In this document: positions 16,532 through 23,901 of the stretch, one piece after another | Numbering within the stretch: the stretch's first letter is position 1 | Layout: every line of letters starts with the position of its first letter | Assembly: GCA_040381075.1 (NCBI GenBank) | Contig: JBEIHX010000003.1 | Span: forward strand, 1 to 64,000 | Direction of reading: 5' to 3' | Source of the DNA: JBEIHX01 sp040381075 | Lineage (GTDB): Bacteria > Pseudomonadota > Alphaproteobacteria > Caulobacterales > Aquidulcibacteraceae | DNA length: 64,000 nucleotides | Notes under the pieces: generated by a model | Told to the model about the DNA's origin: nothing | The model's database searches: none | The model's input: only the letters and a program-made list of their open reading frames with translations | Translations under genes and position numbers: made by a program

Positions 16532-16957
16532 ATGACAGGCGTGCCAGCCATGGCTGTGAGCGCCGAGCTGGAGCGCATGGCCTATGCCCGGTTCCTGGGC
16601 ATCCGCGCTGATGTTCACGGAACAGAGCTCACGACCATTTTGCCGTTCTCCCAGGACCTGATCGGCAATCCCATACTGCCGGCGCTGCATGGCGGGGTGA
16701 TCGGCGCCTTCATGGAGATCACGGCGATCGCCGGGATCCTGTTCGCGCAGCTGTCCCAGGGTGAAAGCGGCGGGCGGCTGGCGAAGCCGATCGATGTCAG
16801 CATTGACTATCTTCGCTCCGGTCGCCCGCGCGACGCGTTTGCCCGGGCCATCATCACCAAGCTCGGCCGGCGCGTGGCCAATGTGCGGGTGGAATGCTGG
16901 CAGGACGAGCCTGGCAGGCCGATCGCCGCCCTGCATGGCAATTTCCTGGTTGTCTAG
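16532..16957 (+). CDS. PaaI-family thioesterase (hotdog fold)
   Basis: A 141-residue single-domain hotdog thioesterase: LPALHGGVIGAFMEITAIAGILFAQL carries the core helix (the usual Asp is Glu here), followed by KPIDVSIDYLRSGRPRDAFARA, a strand pair typical of the family. It is a distant relative of the thioesterase just upstream and probably acts on a related CoA ester. The start codon is fixed only by homology: it is the seventh copy of a repeated ATGACAGG context, and no Shine-Dalgarno sequence other than the repeated AGGATCG is visible. A second in-frame ATG (MAVSAELERM) lies 6 codons later. Confidence 0.85.
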   Translation: MTGVPAMAVSAELERMAYARFLGIRADVHGTELTTILPFSQDLIGNPILPALHGGVIGAFMEITAIAGILFAQLSQGESGGRLAKPIDVSIDYLRSGRPRDAFARAIITKLGRRVANVRVECWQDEPGRPIAALHGNFLVV

Positions 16958-17162
16958 GGGCCTGGACGCGAACGGACGAACAATGCCGCGAGGGCGCGTG
17001 AGATCGGGCGCGCGCCGGCGCGATGCAGCGCTCAAGCGCACCATCCTGGCTGTTGTGCATGATGAGGCTCCAGGACACCGCACTGGGCCGCAAAGTCGTC
17101 AAGACCATGGTTGGCGTCGGACAGGCAGCCCGTCGACCTCGACCAGTCCTATGCAATGATGG

Positions 17163-17189
17163 GTCATTCCCGCAGCAGCGGGCATCATG
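17163..17189. repeat. REP-like palindrome
   Basis: GTCATTCCCGC (17163-17173), spacer AGCA and GCGGGCATCATG form a hairpin with a perfect 5-bp CCCGC/GCGGG stem that continues imperfectly outward. The form resembles dispersed bacterial REP/PAE elements with a GTCATTCCCGC head. Only this one copy was noticed in the window. Confidence 0.4.
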
Positions 17190-18143
17190 TCCATCATGCG
17201 GCCGAAAGGGGCGGCGATCCGGCGTCGGCGACGATGAGCGGCTGTCCGAGCCCAGCCTGAGGACACGCAGATCACGGCTCGTGGACGAGGCGGTCGTCGC
17301 GATGGCGGTGGACCAACCGGCCTCGCGCACCGTCTGCAGGCCTGCCGTGGGATGGGCGCCGCGGGCGATGCCCGTTCGCCTGCCATCGATGATGACGCGC
17401 ATCTGTCGCAGTGCGCCGCCGCCTGCCGGTACGAGACGCCAGAGGCTTTCAGAGCCAAAAACCTCCTGTGGGGGCGCGAGATCCTGCTGTCCCTGCCCGG
17501 ACGTCCAGGAGGCGCACGGGGGTCAGCAGGTGTCATGGAGCTCGCGCATCTGTCCTTCTCAGCGCCCAGTTGCTTCGGCGGAATGGGCTGATCCTGGTCA
17601 ATCCCGGCGAGCGTCAGAAGGTTGATTGTTCCAGGCGCTGGGCCGTCGTGGCCTGTCACGCAGGAGGCCATGTGCTGGAGATGGCGGAATCGGCGCGCGC
17701 GCCCATCCTGCGCCTGCGGGGCGCAATGACTGCGCTGGCTGGGTGGGGGCCGGCCGGGCTGGGGTGGGCGTCCAGGGGGCTGCGGACGTGGCCCTGATGC
17801 GGTATGAGACATTGGCGGGGAAAGTTCGGGCGCAGAGGATCATGGTCCGCGCGGCCCTTGGTCGCTGCGTCTGCCCGCAACCAGGTCGGCCTCGCGATCG
17901 CCGGCGTCGCAATTCCCGCTGACCCGGGCGGGGTGCGCGCCGCCGGGATCCAGACCGACGGCCTGGTCCTGTCCTGGCTCATGCGGTGTATGGTGATGGG
18001 GTCCGGGATCGGGTCCAAGAACGGCGGCCCCAGGGTTCGCGGCCCTGGCGTCGGCGTGGTCCGGATGGGGCTGGCGATCGCGGCGCCCGGCCACGGGGAG
18101 ACGGGGCCGCAATGGGTGGGCCGGGCTGCGCGTCCCATGGCCG

Positions 18144-18195
18144 TCGCCGGTCGCCGGTCGCCAGTTGCCGGTCGCCAGTTGCCGGTCGCCGGTCG
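18144..18195. repeat. 7-bp tandem array upstream of eipA
   Basis: Seven heptads of the form GTCGCCG or GTTGCCG/GTCGCCA follow each other, organised as two 14-bp repeats GCCGGTCGCCAGTT (18153-18166, 18167-18180) and flanking copies. On the minus strand the core reads GGCGAC, which is also the core of the heptad array at 21906. Confidence 0.88.
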
Positions 18196-18337
18196 GTCGT
18201 CAGATGCGCCGGCCGACCTGGGGGTCGGATGGCGCCCGCGCGGAGGGGTGCGTGATCCAGCGATCAGGATCGGGTCGACAGCAGGATTTTGGCAGCAGAC
18301 AGGCCGCAGATCGGCCAGGAACTTGGAGCGGCAGTCA

Positions 18338-18910
18338 ATGACCACCAGACGCAGTCTTCTCGCCACACTTTCCGCCGCCGGTCTCGCGGCCGCCGGCCTC
18401 GCCGCGCCTGTGCGGGCTCATGCCAGGGACACCTTCGAGGAAAATGAGGTGGTCCTGGCGGTGGCTGACTTCTTCGGCACGACCGCGGCGGCCGCGGGCG
18501 AAGCAGTCTCGCGCATATTCCGCGAACATGGCCGGCCCTCCGGCTATATCAAGGGCGAGGAGCTTGCCGGCGCCATCGGCGTGGGGCTGCGGTATGGTCG
18601 CGGAGAGCTGGTCCTCGCCAATGGCGGCCGGCGCAAGGTGTTCTGGCAGGGGCCATCGATCGGTTTCGATACCGGCGGCAACGCTGCAAAGGTCTTTACC
18701 CTTGTCTACAATATCTCCGATCCAGACCAGATTTTCCGGCGCTTTCCCGGCGTTGAAGGATCGGCCTATTTCGTGGGCGGGATCGGCGTCAACTACCAGA
18801 AAGCCGATGACATGGTGCTTGCGCCCATGCGGGCCGGCGTCGGTCTGCGCGCCGGCGCCAATGTCGGCTATCTGGCCTACTCGCGTCGTCGTCGGATCAA
18901 TCCGTTCTGA
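18338..18910 (+). CDS. eipA: DUF1134 periplasmic protein, EipA-like
   Basis: A 190-residue secreted protein with a Tat-like or Sec signal (MTTRRSLLATLSAAGLAAAGLAAPVRAHA). The mature part has the DUF1134 pattern: ADFFGTTAAAAGEAVSRIFREHGRPSGYIKGEELAGAIGVGLRYGRGEL, then SIGFDTGGNAAKVFTLVYN and FPGVEGSAYFVGGIGVNYQ. The family is found in alphaproteobacteria. EipA of Brucella is a small periplasmic barrel protein needed for envelope integrity, so a similar role is expected. The ATG at 18338 is set by GGAG 7-8 bp upstream and the signal peptide; the longer open frame upstream is not coding. It is followed after 14 bp by the BaiN-type flavoprotein. Confidence 0.85.
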   Translation: MTTRRSLLATLSAAGLAAAGLAAPVRAHARDTFEENEVVLAVADFFGTTAAAAGEAVSRIFREHGRPSGYIKGEELAGAIGVGLRYGRGELVLANGGRRKVFWQGPSIGFDTGGNAAKVFTLVYNISDPDQIFRRFPGVEGSAYFVGGIGVNYQKADDMVLAPMRAGVGLRAGANVGYLAYSRRRRINPF

Positions 18911-18924
18911 GCGGGACCGGGCGC

Positions 18925-20121
18925 ATGCAGGATGCACAGATCGTCGTCATCGGCGCCGGAGCGGCCGGGCTGATGGCCGCCGCCGCAGCCGGGGCGCGCG
19001 CGCGGCGTGTCCTGCTGCTTGAGCACACCGATGCGATCGGGGCCAAGATCCTGATCTCGGGCGGCGGACGATGCAATTTCACCAATCTGCATGTGGCGCC
19101 GGAGCGCTTCCTGTCGCAAAACGCCCACTTCGCGAAGTCAGCCCTGGCCCGGTACACCCAGCATGACTTTATTGAGCTGGTTCGTCGGCATCGCGTCGAA
19201 TTCTATGAAAAGACGCTGGGTCAGCTGTTCTGCGAGGGGGCCGGCGCCGCACGGTCGATTGTCGCCATGCTTGTCAACGAGTGCCGTTCTGCGGGGGTGG
19301 AGATCCGCACCGGCGTCACGGTCGGCGCCATATCCAAGGCTGACCGCTTTCGCCTGGAGACCTCGCAGGGAGATATCGTCTGTGACCGGCTCATCATCGC
19401 GACGGGTGGGCTGTCTGTCCCCAAGATCGGCGCCACCGACTTCGCGCACCGGATAGCGCTTCGTTTCGGTCTTCCCGTCGTCGGGGTTCGGCCCGGTCTC
19501 GTACCCCTGACTTTCGGGTCTGACGACCTGGCCCTGATGCAGCCGCTTGCCGGCGTCTCGCTTGACGCCACCGCCAGGGCAGGCGGACCTGCTTTCCGCG
19601 AGGCGCTGTTGTTCACCCATCGTGGTCTGTCTGGCCCGACCATCCTTCAGATTTCCTCCTACTGGCGCGCGGGCGAGGCGATCAGCATCGATCTACTGCC
19701 TGGGCGCGACGGTGCGGCCTGGCTGATGGCGCGCAAGCGCGCGCGCCCGAAGGCGCGCATGGCGGCGATCCTTGATGAGGCCCTGCCGCAGCGTTTCGCT
19801 GCGACGCTCGCCCAGCGGTGGTTCGATGATCGGCCGATGGCGGACTGGCGCGATCAGGAGCTTATCGCCGCCGCCCAGCGCCTGGCGTGCTGGCGGGTGG
19901 CGCCGACCGGCACGCAAGGCTACGCCAAGGCGGAGGTCACGTGCGGCGGCGTCGACACGCGGGCCCTGTCCTCCCGGACAATGGAGGCGCAGGGCGCCCC
20001 GGGCCTCTATTTCGTCGGCGAGGCGGTTGATGTCACTGGCTGGCTGGGCGGTTACAACTTTCAGTGGGCATGGTCGAGCGGCTGGGCGGCGGGGCAGGCT
20101 GCGGCGGGATCGCTTATGTGA
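18925..20121 (+). CDS. BaiN/RdsA family FAD-dependent oxidoreductase (HI0933-like)
   Basis: A 398-residue flavoprotein with FAD motif GAGAAG (10-15), the family hallmark ISGGGRCNFTN (44-54), CDRLIIATGGLSVPKIGATDFAH in the middle, and the C-terminal FVGEAVDVTGWLGGYNFQWAWSSGWAAG that closes the FAD site. Relatives (YhiN, HI0933, BaiN) are common but few have a known reaction; BaiN reduces bile acid intermediates in clostridia, which should not be carried over. The last 8 bp overlap the convergent universal stress protein gene. Confidence 0.92.
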   Translation: MQDAQIVVIGAGAAGLMAAAAAGARARRVLLLEHTDAIGAKILISGGGRCNFTNLHVAPERFLSQNAHFAKSALARYTQHDFIELVRRHRVEFYEKTLGQLFCEGAGAARSIVAMLVNECRSAGVEIRTGVTVGAISKADRFRLETSQGDIVCDRLIIATGGLSVPKIGATDFAHRIALRFGLPVVGVRPGLVPLTFGSDDLALMQPLAGVSLDATARAGGPAFREALLFTHRGLSGPTILQISSYWRAGEAISIDLLPGRDGAAWLMARKRARPKARMAAILDEALPQRFAATLAQRWFDDRPMADWRDQELIAAAQRLACWRVAPTGTQGYAKAEVTCGGVDTRALSSRTMEAQGAPGLYFVGEAVDVTGWLGGYNFQWAWSSGWAAGQAAAGSLM

Positions 20122-20587
20122 TCGCCTGCAGCTCGGCGAGCGTCATCGCGCCAGGAACCACGAGCACCGGGACAGGCCGGTTTGAAAACTTCACGCCGCG
20201 CGCCAGCGACGCTACCAGTGGACCCGGTCCGCCGCGGCCGCATCCTGCGCCCAGCACCAGCACCTTGATTGTCAGATCGTCATCGAGGAGGCGCTGGATT
20301 TCGGTGCGCGTCTCACCCTCGCGCACGACAATCTCGGCGGTGATCCCCGTTTCCGCCTTGACGCGGGCTGCAAGCCCTGCAGCGAGCGCTTCGGCCTCCT
20401 GGCGCGACTGCCGGAGAATTTCGGCGCTGACCGTAATCCATTGCGAGAAGGCGCGCGGTTCGAGCACACACAGGATGACAAGCCCTGCACCGACCGCGCG
20501 CGCCCGCAGACCCGCCAGCATCACGGCTGTCGGGGCTTCCTTGCTGTCGTCGGCGATGGCCAGAAACTTCCATGTGACCGTGGTCAT
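20114..20587 (-). CDS. Universal stress protein, UspA family
   Basis: A 157-residue single USP domain: WKFLAIADDSKEAPTAVMLAGLRARAVGAGLVILCVLEP at the start, and the nucleotide-loop-like VLVLGAGCGRGGPGPLVASLARG, then RPVPVLVVPG. The G-2x-G-9x-G(S/T) ATP motif of UspFG-type proteins is only roughly kept. The ATG at 20587 is used; a TTG three codons upstream is possible. It is the last gene of the glnD-murJ-trpS strand, 42 bp after trpS, and may be read with it. Confidence 0.88.
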   Translation of the reverse strand: MTTVTWKFLAIADDSKEAPTAVMLAGLRARAVGAGLVILCVLEPRAFSQWITVSAEILRQSRQEAEALAAGLAARVKAETGITAEIVVREGETRTEIQRLLDDDLTIKVLVLGAGCGRGGPGPLVASLARGVKFSNRPVPVLVVPGAMTLAELQAIT

Positions 20588-20629
20588 GGGGTGCAAGCCT
20601 GCCCGGCTCCGGCGCGCCTGGCAAGCTTG

Positions 20630-21661
20630 CTACTTCCAGAACCCGACGATGTCGCGCACCTCGGCGAGCACCGGCCCCGCGATGGCGTTGGCTTTGCGCG
20701 CGCCCTCGCTGAGCACGCCGTCGAGCAGTGCAGGGTCGCTGAGCCAGCGGCGCATTTCGGCGCCGATGGGCGTGATGCGTGCAATCATGAGATCCGCGAG
20801 CGCTGGCTTGAAGACACCAAACCCCTTGCCTGCGAACTCGGCGAGCACCTGCTCGCGCGTCATGTCGGCGAGCGCTGCATAGATGCCGACGAGGTTTTCG
20901 ACTTCAGGCCGGCCTTTCAGCCCATCGACCGTCTCCGGCAGCGGCTGCGGGTCGGTCGTGGCTTTCCGGATCTTTTGACTGATGAGGTCGGCGCTGTCGC
21001 TCAGATTGATGCGCGAGGCGTCCGACGGGTCTGACTTGGACATTTTCCTGGTCCCGTCGCGCAGGCTCATCACCCGCGCGCCCGGGCCCTGAATCAGAGG
21101 TTCTGGAAGCGGGAAAAACGCCGGCGCGGCGAAATCATGGTTGAATTTTGCTGCTATGTCGCGGGTCAGCTCAAGGTGCTGCTTCTGATCCTCGCCGACA
21201 GGCACATGCGTCGCCTTGTAAATCAGGATATCGGCCGCCTGAAGGACAGGATAGTCAAAGAGGCCCACGGACATCTTCTCGGCGTCCTTGCCGGATTTCT
21301 CCTTCCACTGAGTCATGCGGTTGAGCCAACCCATGCGGGCCACGCAATTGAAGATCCAGGCAAGCTCGGTATGGGCTGGCGCGGCGCTTTGGACGAAGAT
21401 CGCCGCGCGTTCGGGGTTGACTCCGCTGGCGAGGAAGGCGGCGGCGATTTCCCGCGTCTGGCGGGCGAGTGCTGCGGGATCCTGCCATACGGTGATGGCA
21501 TGGTAATCCACGACGCAATACAGACAGTCGTAGGAGTCCTGGAGAGCGACGAACTTCTTCAGCGCGCCAAGATAGTTGCCCAGGTGCAGGTCGCCGGATG
21601 GCTGGACGCCGGAGAGCACGCGGGTGGGGCCGGTGAACACGGGCGCGGGGGCGTCGGTCAT
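20630..21661 (-). CDS. trpS: Tryptophan-tRNA ligase
   Basis: TrpRS charges tRNA-Trp. The 343-residue class I synthetase has the HIGH-like motif HLGN (26-29) and the KMSKS loop (206-210) in GTRKMSKSDPSD. Conserved GVQPSGDLHLGNYLGA, DYPVLQAADIL and PVGEDQKQHLELTRDIA segments are also present. The order glnD, murJ, trpS on one strand is typical of alphaproteobacteria, but here 605 bp with two tandem arrays separate murJ and trpS, so trpS likely has its own promoter. Confidence 0.97.
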   Translation of the reverse strand: MTDAPAPVFTGPTRVLSGVQPSGDLHLGNYLGALKKFVALQDSYDCLYCVVDYHAITVWQDPAALARQTREIAAAFLASGVNPERAAIFVQSAAPAHTELAWIFNCVARMGWLNRMTQWKEKSGKDAEKMSVGLFDYPVLQAADILIYKATHVPVGEDQKQHLELTRDIAAKFNHDFAAPAFFPLPEPLIQGPGARVMSLRDGTRKMSKSDPSDASRINLSDSADLISQKIRKATTDPQPLPETVDGLKGRPEVENLVGIYAALADMTREQVLAEFAGKGFGVFKPALADLMIARITPIGAEMRRWLSDPALLDGVLSEGARKANAIAGPVLAEVRDIVGFWK

Positions 21662-21812
21662 GACTGAAATTCCAATCTTGAGTGGCGGCGGGGCGACGGG
21701 GCTGGGGGTGGGAGGCTTCAGGGCCGAAAGGCTTTAAAGGCGAATGGTTCTGAGGCCAACCGACCTGGCAATCAACGGGCGATTTCCTCAGGATGTCGCC
21801 GGCGCTGGTCCG

Positions 21813-21886
21813 CCCTGAGGTAGTTGGCCCTGAGGTAGTTGGCCCTGAGGTAGTTGGCCCTGAGGTAATTGGCCCTGGGGTGATGG
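21813..21886. repeat. 15-bp tandem array, 5 copies, upstream of trpS
   Basis: CCCTGAGGTAGTTGG is perfect at 21813, 21828 and 21843, has one change at 21858 (TAATTGG) and decays at 21873-21886. It lies 20 bp before the heptad array at 21906. Confidence 0.95.
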
Positions 21887-21905
21887 GAGGCGCAGGTGCG
21901 ATGGG

Positions 21906-21955
21906 GCGACGGGCAGGCGACAGGCGACAGGCGACAGGCGACAGGCGACAGGCGA
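21906..21955. repeat. 7-bp tandem array, about 7 copies
   Basis: Five perfect GGCGACA heptads are flanked by variants (GGCGACG type) at the ends. Only 20 bp separate it from the 15-bp array. The GGCGAC core is shared with the minus strand of the array at 18144. Confidence 0.93.
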
Positions 21956-22266
21956 CGGCCGGATCGCGACTGCTGGAGGTCGCTGTCTGGCGTGACCAGG
22001 GCCATCGGGCAGGGCGCCTGGGCCCCTTCGTCATGGGGCCGCCCGTGCCGTGGAGGCGTGTGGCGCGCAGGGGGGGAGCGCGAAGGTGGGGGGGCGCGCG
22101 CAGCCCTGCCTGGGCGGCGCCCTGGCCGCATCATGGAGGAACGCCGCCGGACGGCGTGGGCGTCTGCTGGTGTTTGCATCCGGGGCGAAGCGTGGCGCAA
22201 GGCGCGCGCGGTCAATCACCTGCAGCCGGAGCCTACTCCGGGCCTCCAGGCCCCGGGGATGCGCGC

Positions 22267-23868
22267 TCAGAACTCGCTGTCGCCGCGCACGCCTGGTGCG
22301 CCGGCCTCGCGCCGCAGCGCGCTGCGCACCTCGCTGGGCCGGACGGCGCGCAGCAGCAGCGCTGCGAGCGCGTAAATCAGCATCCCGCCGAGCGCAGCCG
22401 CGAGGATTGCGCCCTCCTTTGCGAAGCTGATGGCGGCGAGCTCCGCCCGGTGGGTCTGGTAGGCGAAGGCCGCCGCGCCGATCGCGCCGGCCATCACAAG
22501 GCTTGCAAGCCCGATGCGGACAAGCCGGCCCCAGACGGCTGCGTCCAGCACATACACGCCGCGCCGCGCCAGTCCGCGCGCCAGCAGGATCACGTTGAGC
22601 CATGCAGTGGCGCTGGTCGCGATGGCGAGGCCGATCACGCCGTCTACGCCCATGCGCGGCAACAGGAAGAACAACAGGGCGCCTGCAACCGTGCTGATGC
22701 CGACGGTCGCCAGGGCGAAGCGCATCGGGGATTTCGTATCCTGGCGCGCGAAATAGGGCGGGGTCAGCACTTTCACCAGCACGAAGGCCGGCACGCCCCA
22801 GGCAAAATGGCGCAGCACCTCGGCTGTGCGCGCTGCGTCTGCGCTGGTAAAGGCGCCGCGCGTCACCGTCGCATCAATGATGAAGAATGGCATCACAAGC
22901 AGCGCCAGCGCTGCCGGCATGGTCAGCGCCATGGCGAGACCTATGCCGCTATCCATCGCCTCGCGCGCCGCCGACTGATCATCGAGCGCGTAAAAACGCG
23001 TCAGCCGCGGCACCAGGGCAAGACCGATCGCGACGCCGACGAGGCCCAGCGGCAGCTGATAGAGGCGATCAGCGTTGTACAGCACCGAGCGCGCGCCTTC
23101 ATCCGTGCCGGTCAGCAACTGGCTCACCAGTGAGTTGAGCTGGAACGCTCCGCCCGACAGCGCCCCGGGCACTGCGAGAGCCAGCGTCGTCTTCACCGTG
23201 GGAGTGAGTCTTGGCAGGCCCAGCCGCAGGCGCACGCCCAGTCTGGCGACCGCCCACCACAGCAGGCCGGCCTGCAGAACCCCGGCGAGCGAGACCGCTG
23301 CGGCTGTTGCGATCACCGCGGCGCGCGGCTCGCTGAAGGCGAGCAGCGTGGCCAGGGTGCAGATGTTGAGCAGGATTGGCGCACCGGCTGCGAGTGCAAA
23401 TCTCTTATGGGTGTTGAGCACGCCGGACAGAAGCGATGCGAGCGTCATGCAGGCGAGGTAAGGCATCGCAAGCTGGGTGAGCAGCGTCGCGATCCGCATC
23501 ATCGCCTGGTCCGCAGCATAGGCTGACAGCAGGATCGGCATCAGCAGCGGCATGGCGATCTGGGCGGCGATGCTGAAGCCGGCGACTGCGAAGCAGACGA
23601 ACGTCATGGCTTCGCTCGCCTGGCGCGCGGCTGCTTCCTCTCCCGCCTCCACCCGGGCCTTGCCATAGACCGGCACGAAGGCGGCCGCGAACGCGCCTTC
23701 CGCGAACAGGCGGCGGAACAGATTGGGAAACATCAGCGCCGTGGCGAAGGCGTCCATCAGGGGGCCCTGTCCGAAGCGGTGATTGAGCGCCAGATCGCGC
23801 GCAAAGCCCAATACGCGGCTGCCCAGGGTCAGGCTGGCCTGCACGAGAGTGTTTCTGACAAGCGACAT
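22267..23868 (-). CDS. murJ: Lipid II flippase MurJ (MviN)
   Basis: MurJ moves lipid-linked peptidoglycan precursor across the inner membrane. The 533-residue protein has about 14 hydrophobic segments. Family signatures are at the start: SRVLGFARDLALNHRFGQGPLMDAFATALMFPNLFRRLFAEGAFAAAFVPVY (about 17-68), with the Arg residues of the central cavity. LYNADRLYQLPLGLVGVAIGLALVPRLTRF lies in the middle, with FVLVKVLTPPYFARQDTKSP beyond it. The gene lies 33 bp after glnD on the same strand, a conserved alphaproteobacterial arrangement. Confidence 0.96.
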   Translation of the reverse strand: MSLVRNTLVQASLTLGSRVLGFARDLALNHRFGQGPLMDAFATALMFPNLFRRLFAEGAFAAAFVPVYGKARVEAGEEAAARQASEAMTFVCFAVAGFSIAAQIAMPLLMPILLSAYAADQAMMRIATLLTQLAMPYLACMTLASLLSGVLNTHKRFALAAGAPILLNICTLATLLAFSEPRAAVIATAAAVSLAGVLQAGLLWWAVARLGVRLRLGLPRLTPTVKTTLALAVPGALSGGAFQLNSLVSQLLTGTDEGARSVLYNADRLYQLPLGLVGVAIGLALVPRLTRFYALDDQSAAREAMDSGIGLAMALTMPAALALLVMPFFIIDATVTRGAFTSADAARTAEVLRHFAWGVPAFVLVKVLTPPYFARQDTKSPMRFALATVGISTVAGALLFFLLPRMGVDGVIGLAIATSATAWLNVILLARGLARRGVYVLDAAVWGRLVRIGLASLVMAGAIGAAAFAYQTHRAELAAISFAKEGAILAAALGGMLIYALAALLLRAVRPSEVRSALRREAGAPGVRGDSEF

Positions 23869-23901
23869 GAGGATCCTGGCTATGTCCTGGCAGGGTTCGG
23901 G

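Larger units (their letters stand above)
16958..18337. other. Gene-empty stretch of about 1.4 kb
   Basis: Both strands have open frames here, but none shows a recognisable family, signal peptide or consistent codon pattern, and frames are interrupted. It may be decayed coding DNA. A REP-like hairpin lies at 17169-17182 and a heptad tandem array at 18144-18195. The promoter of eipA should lie at the right end. No transposase, integrase or tRNA was recognised. Confidence 0.4.
21662..22266. other. Spacer between murJ and trpS with two tandem arrays
   Basis: No gene is supported in these 605 bp. Open frames on both strands read through the arrays as repeats of YLRAN or ATGDRRQ type and have no homology signal. 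The right half (about 21960-22266) shows nothing recognisable. The trpS promoter should lie within the first 100 bp upstream of 21661. Confidence 0.4.

Noticed and set aside
17023..17812. A transposase or integrase remnant in the gene-empty stretch
   Set aside because: No DDE/HNH/tyrosine recombinase motif, inverted terminal repeats or target duplications were visible; the hint was only the absence of genes.
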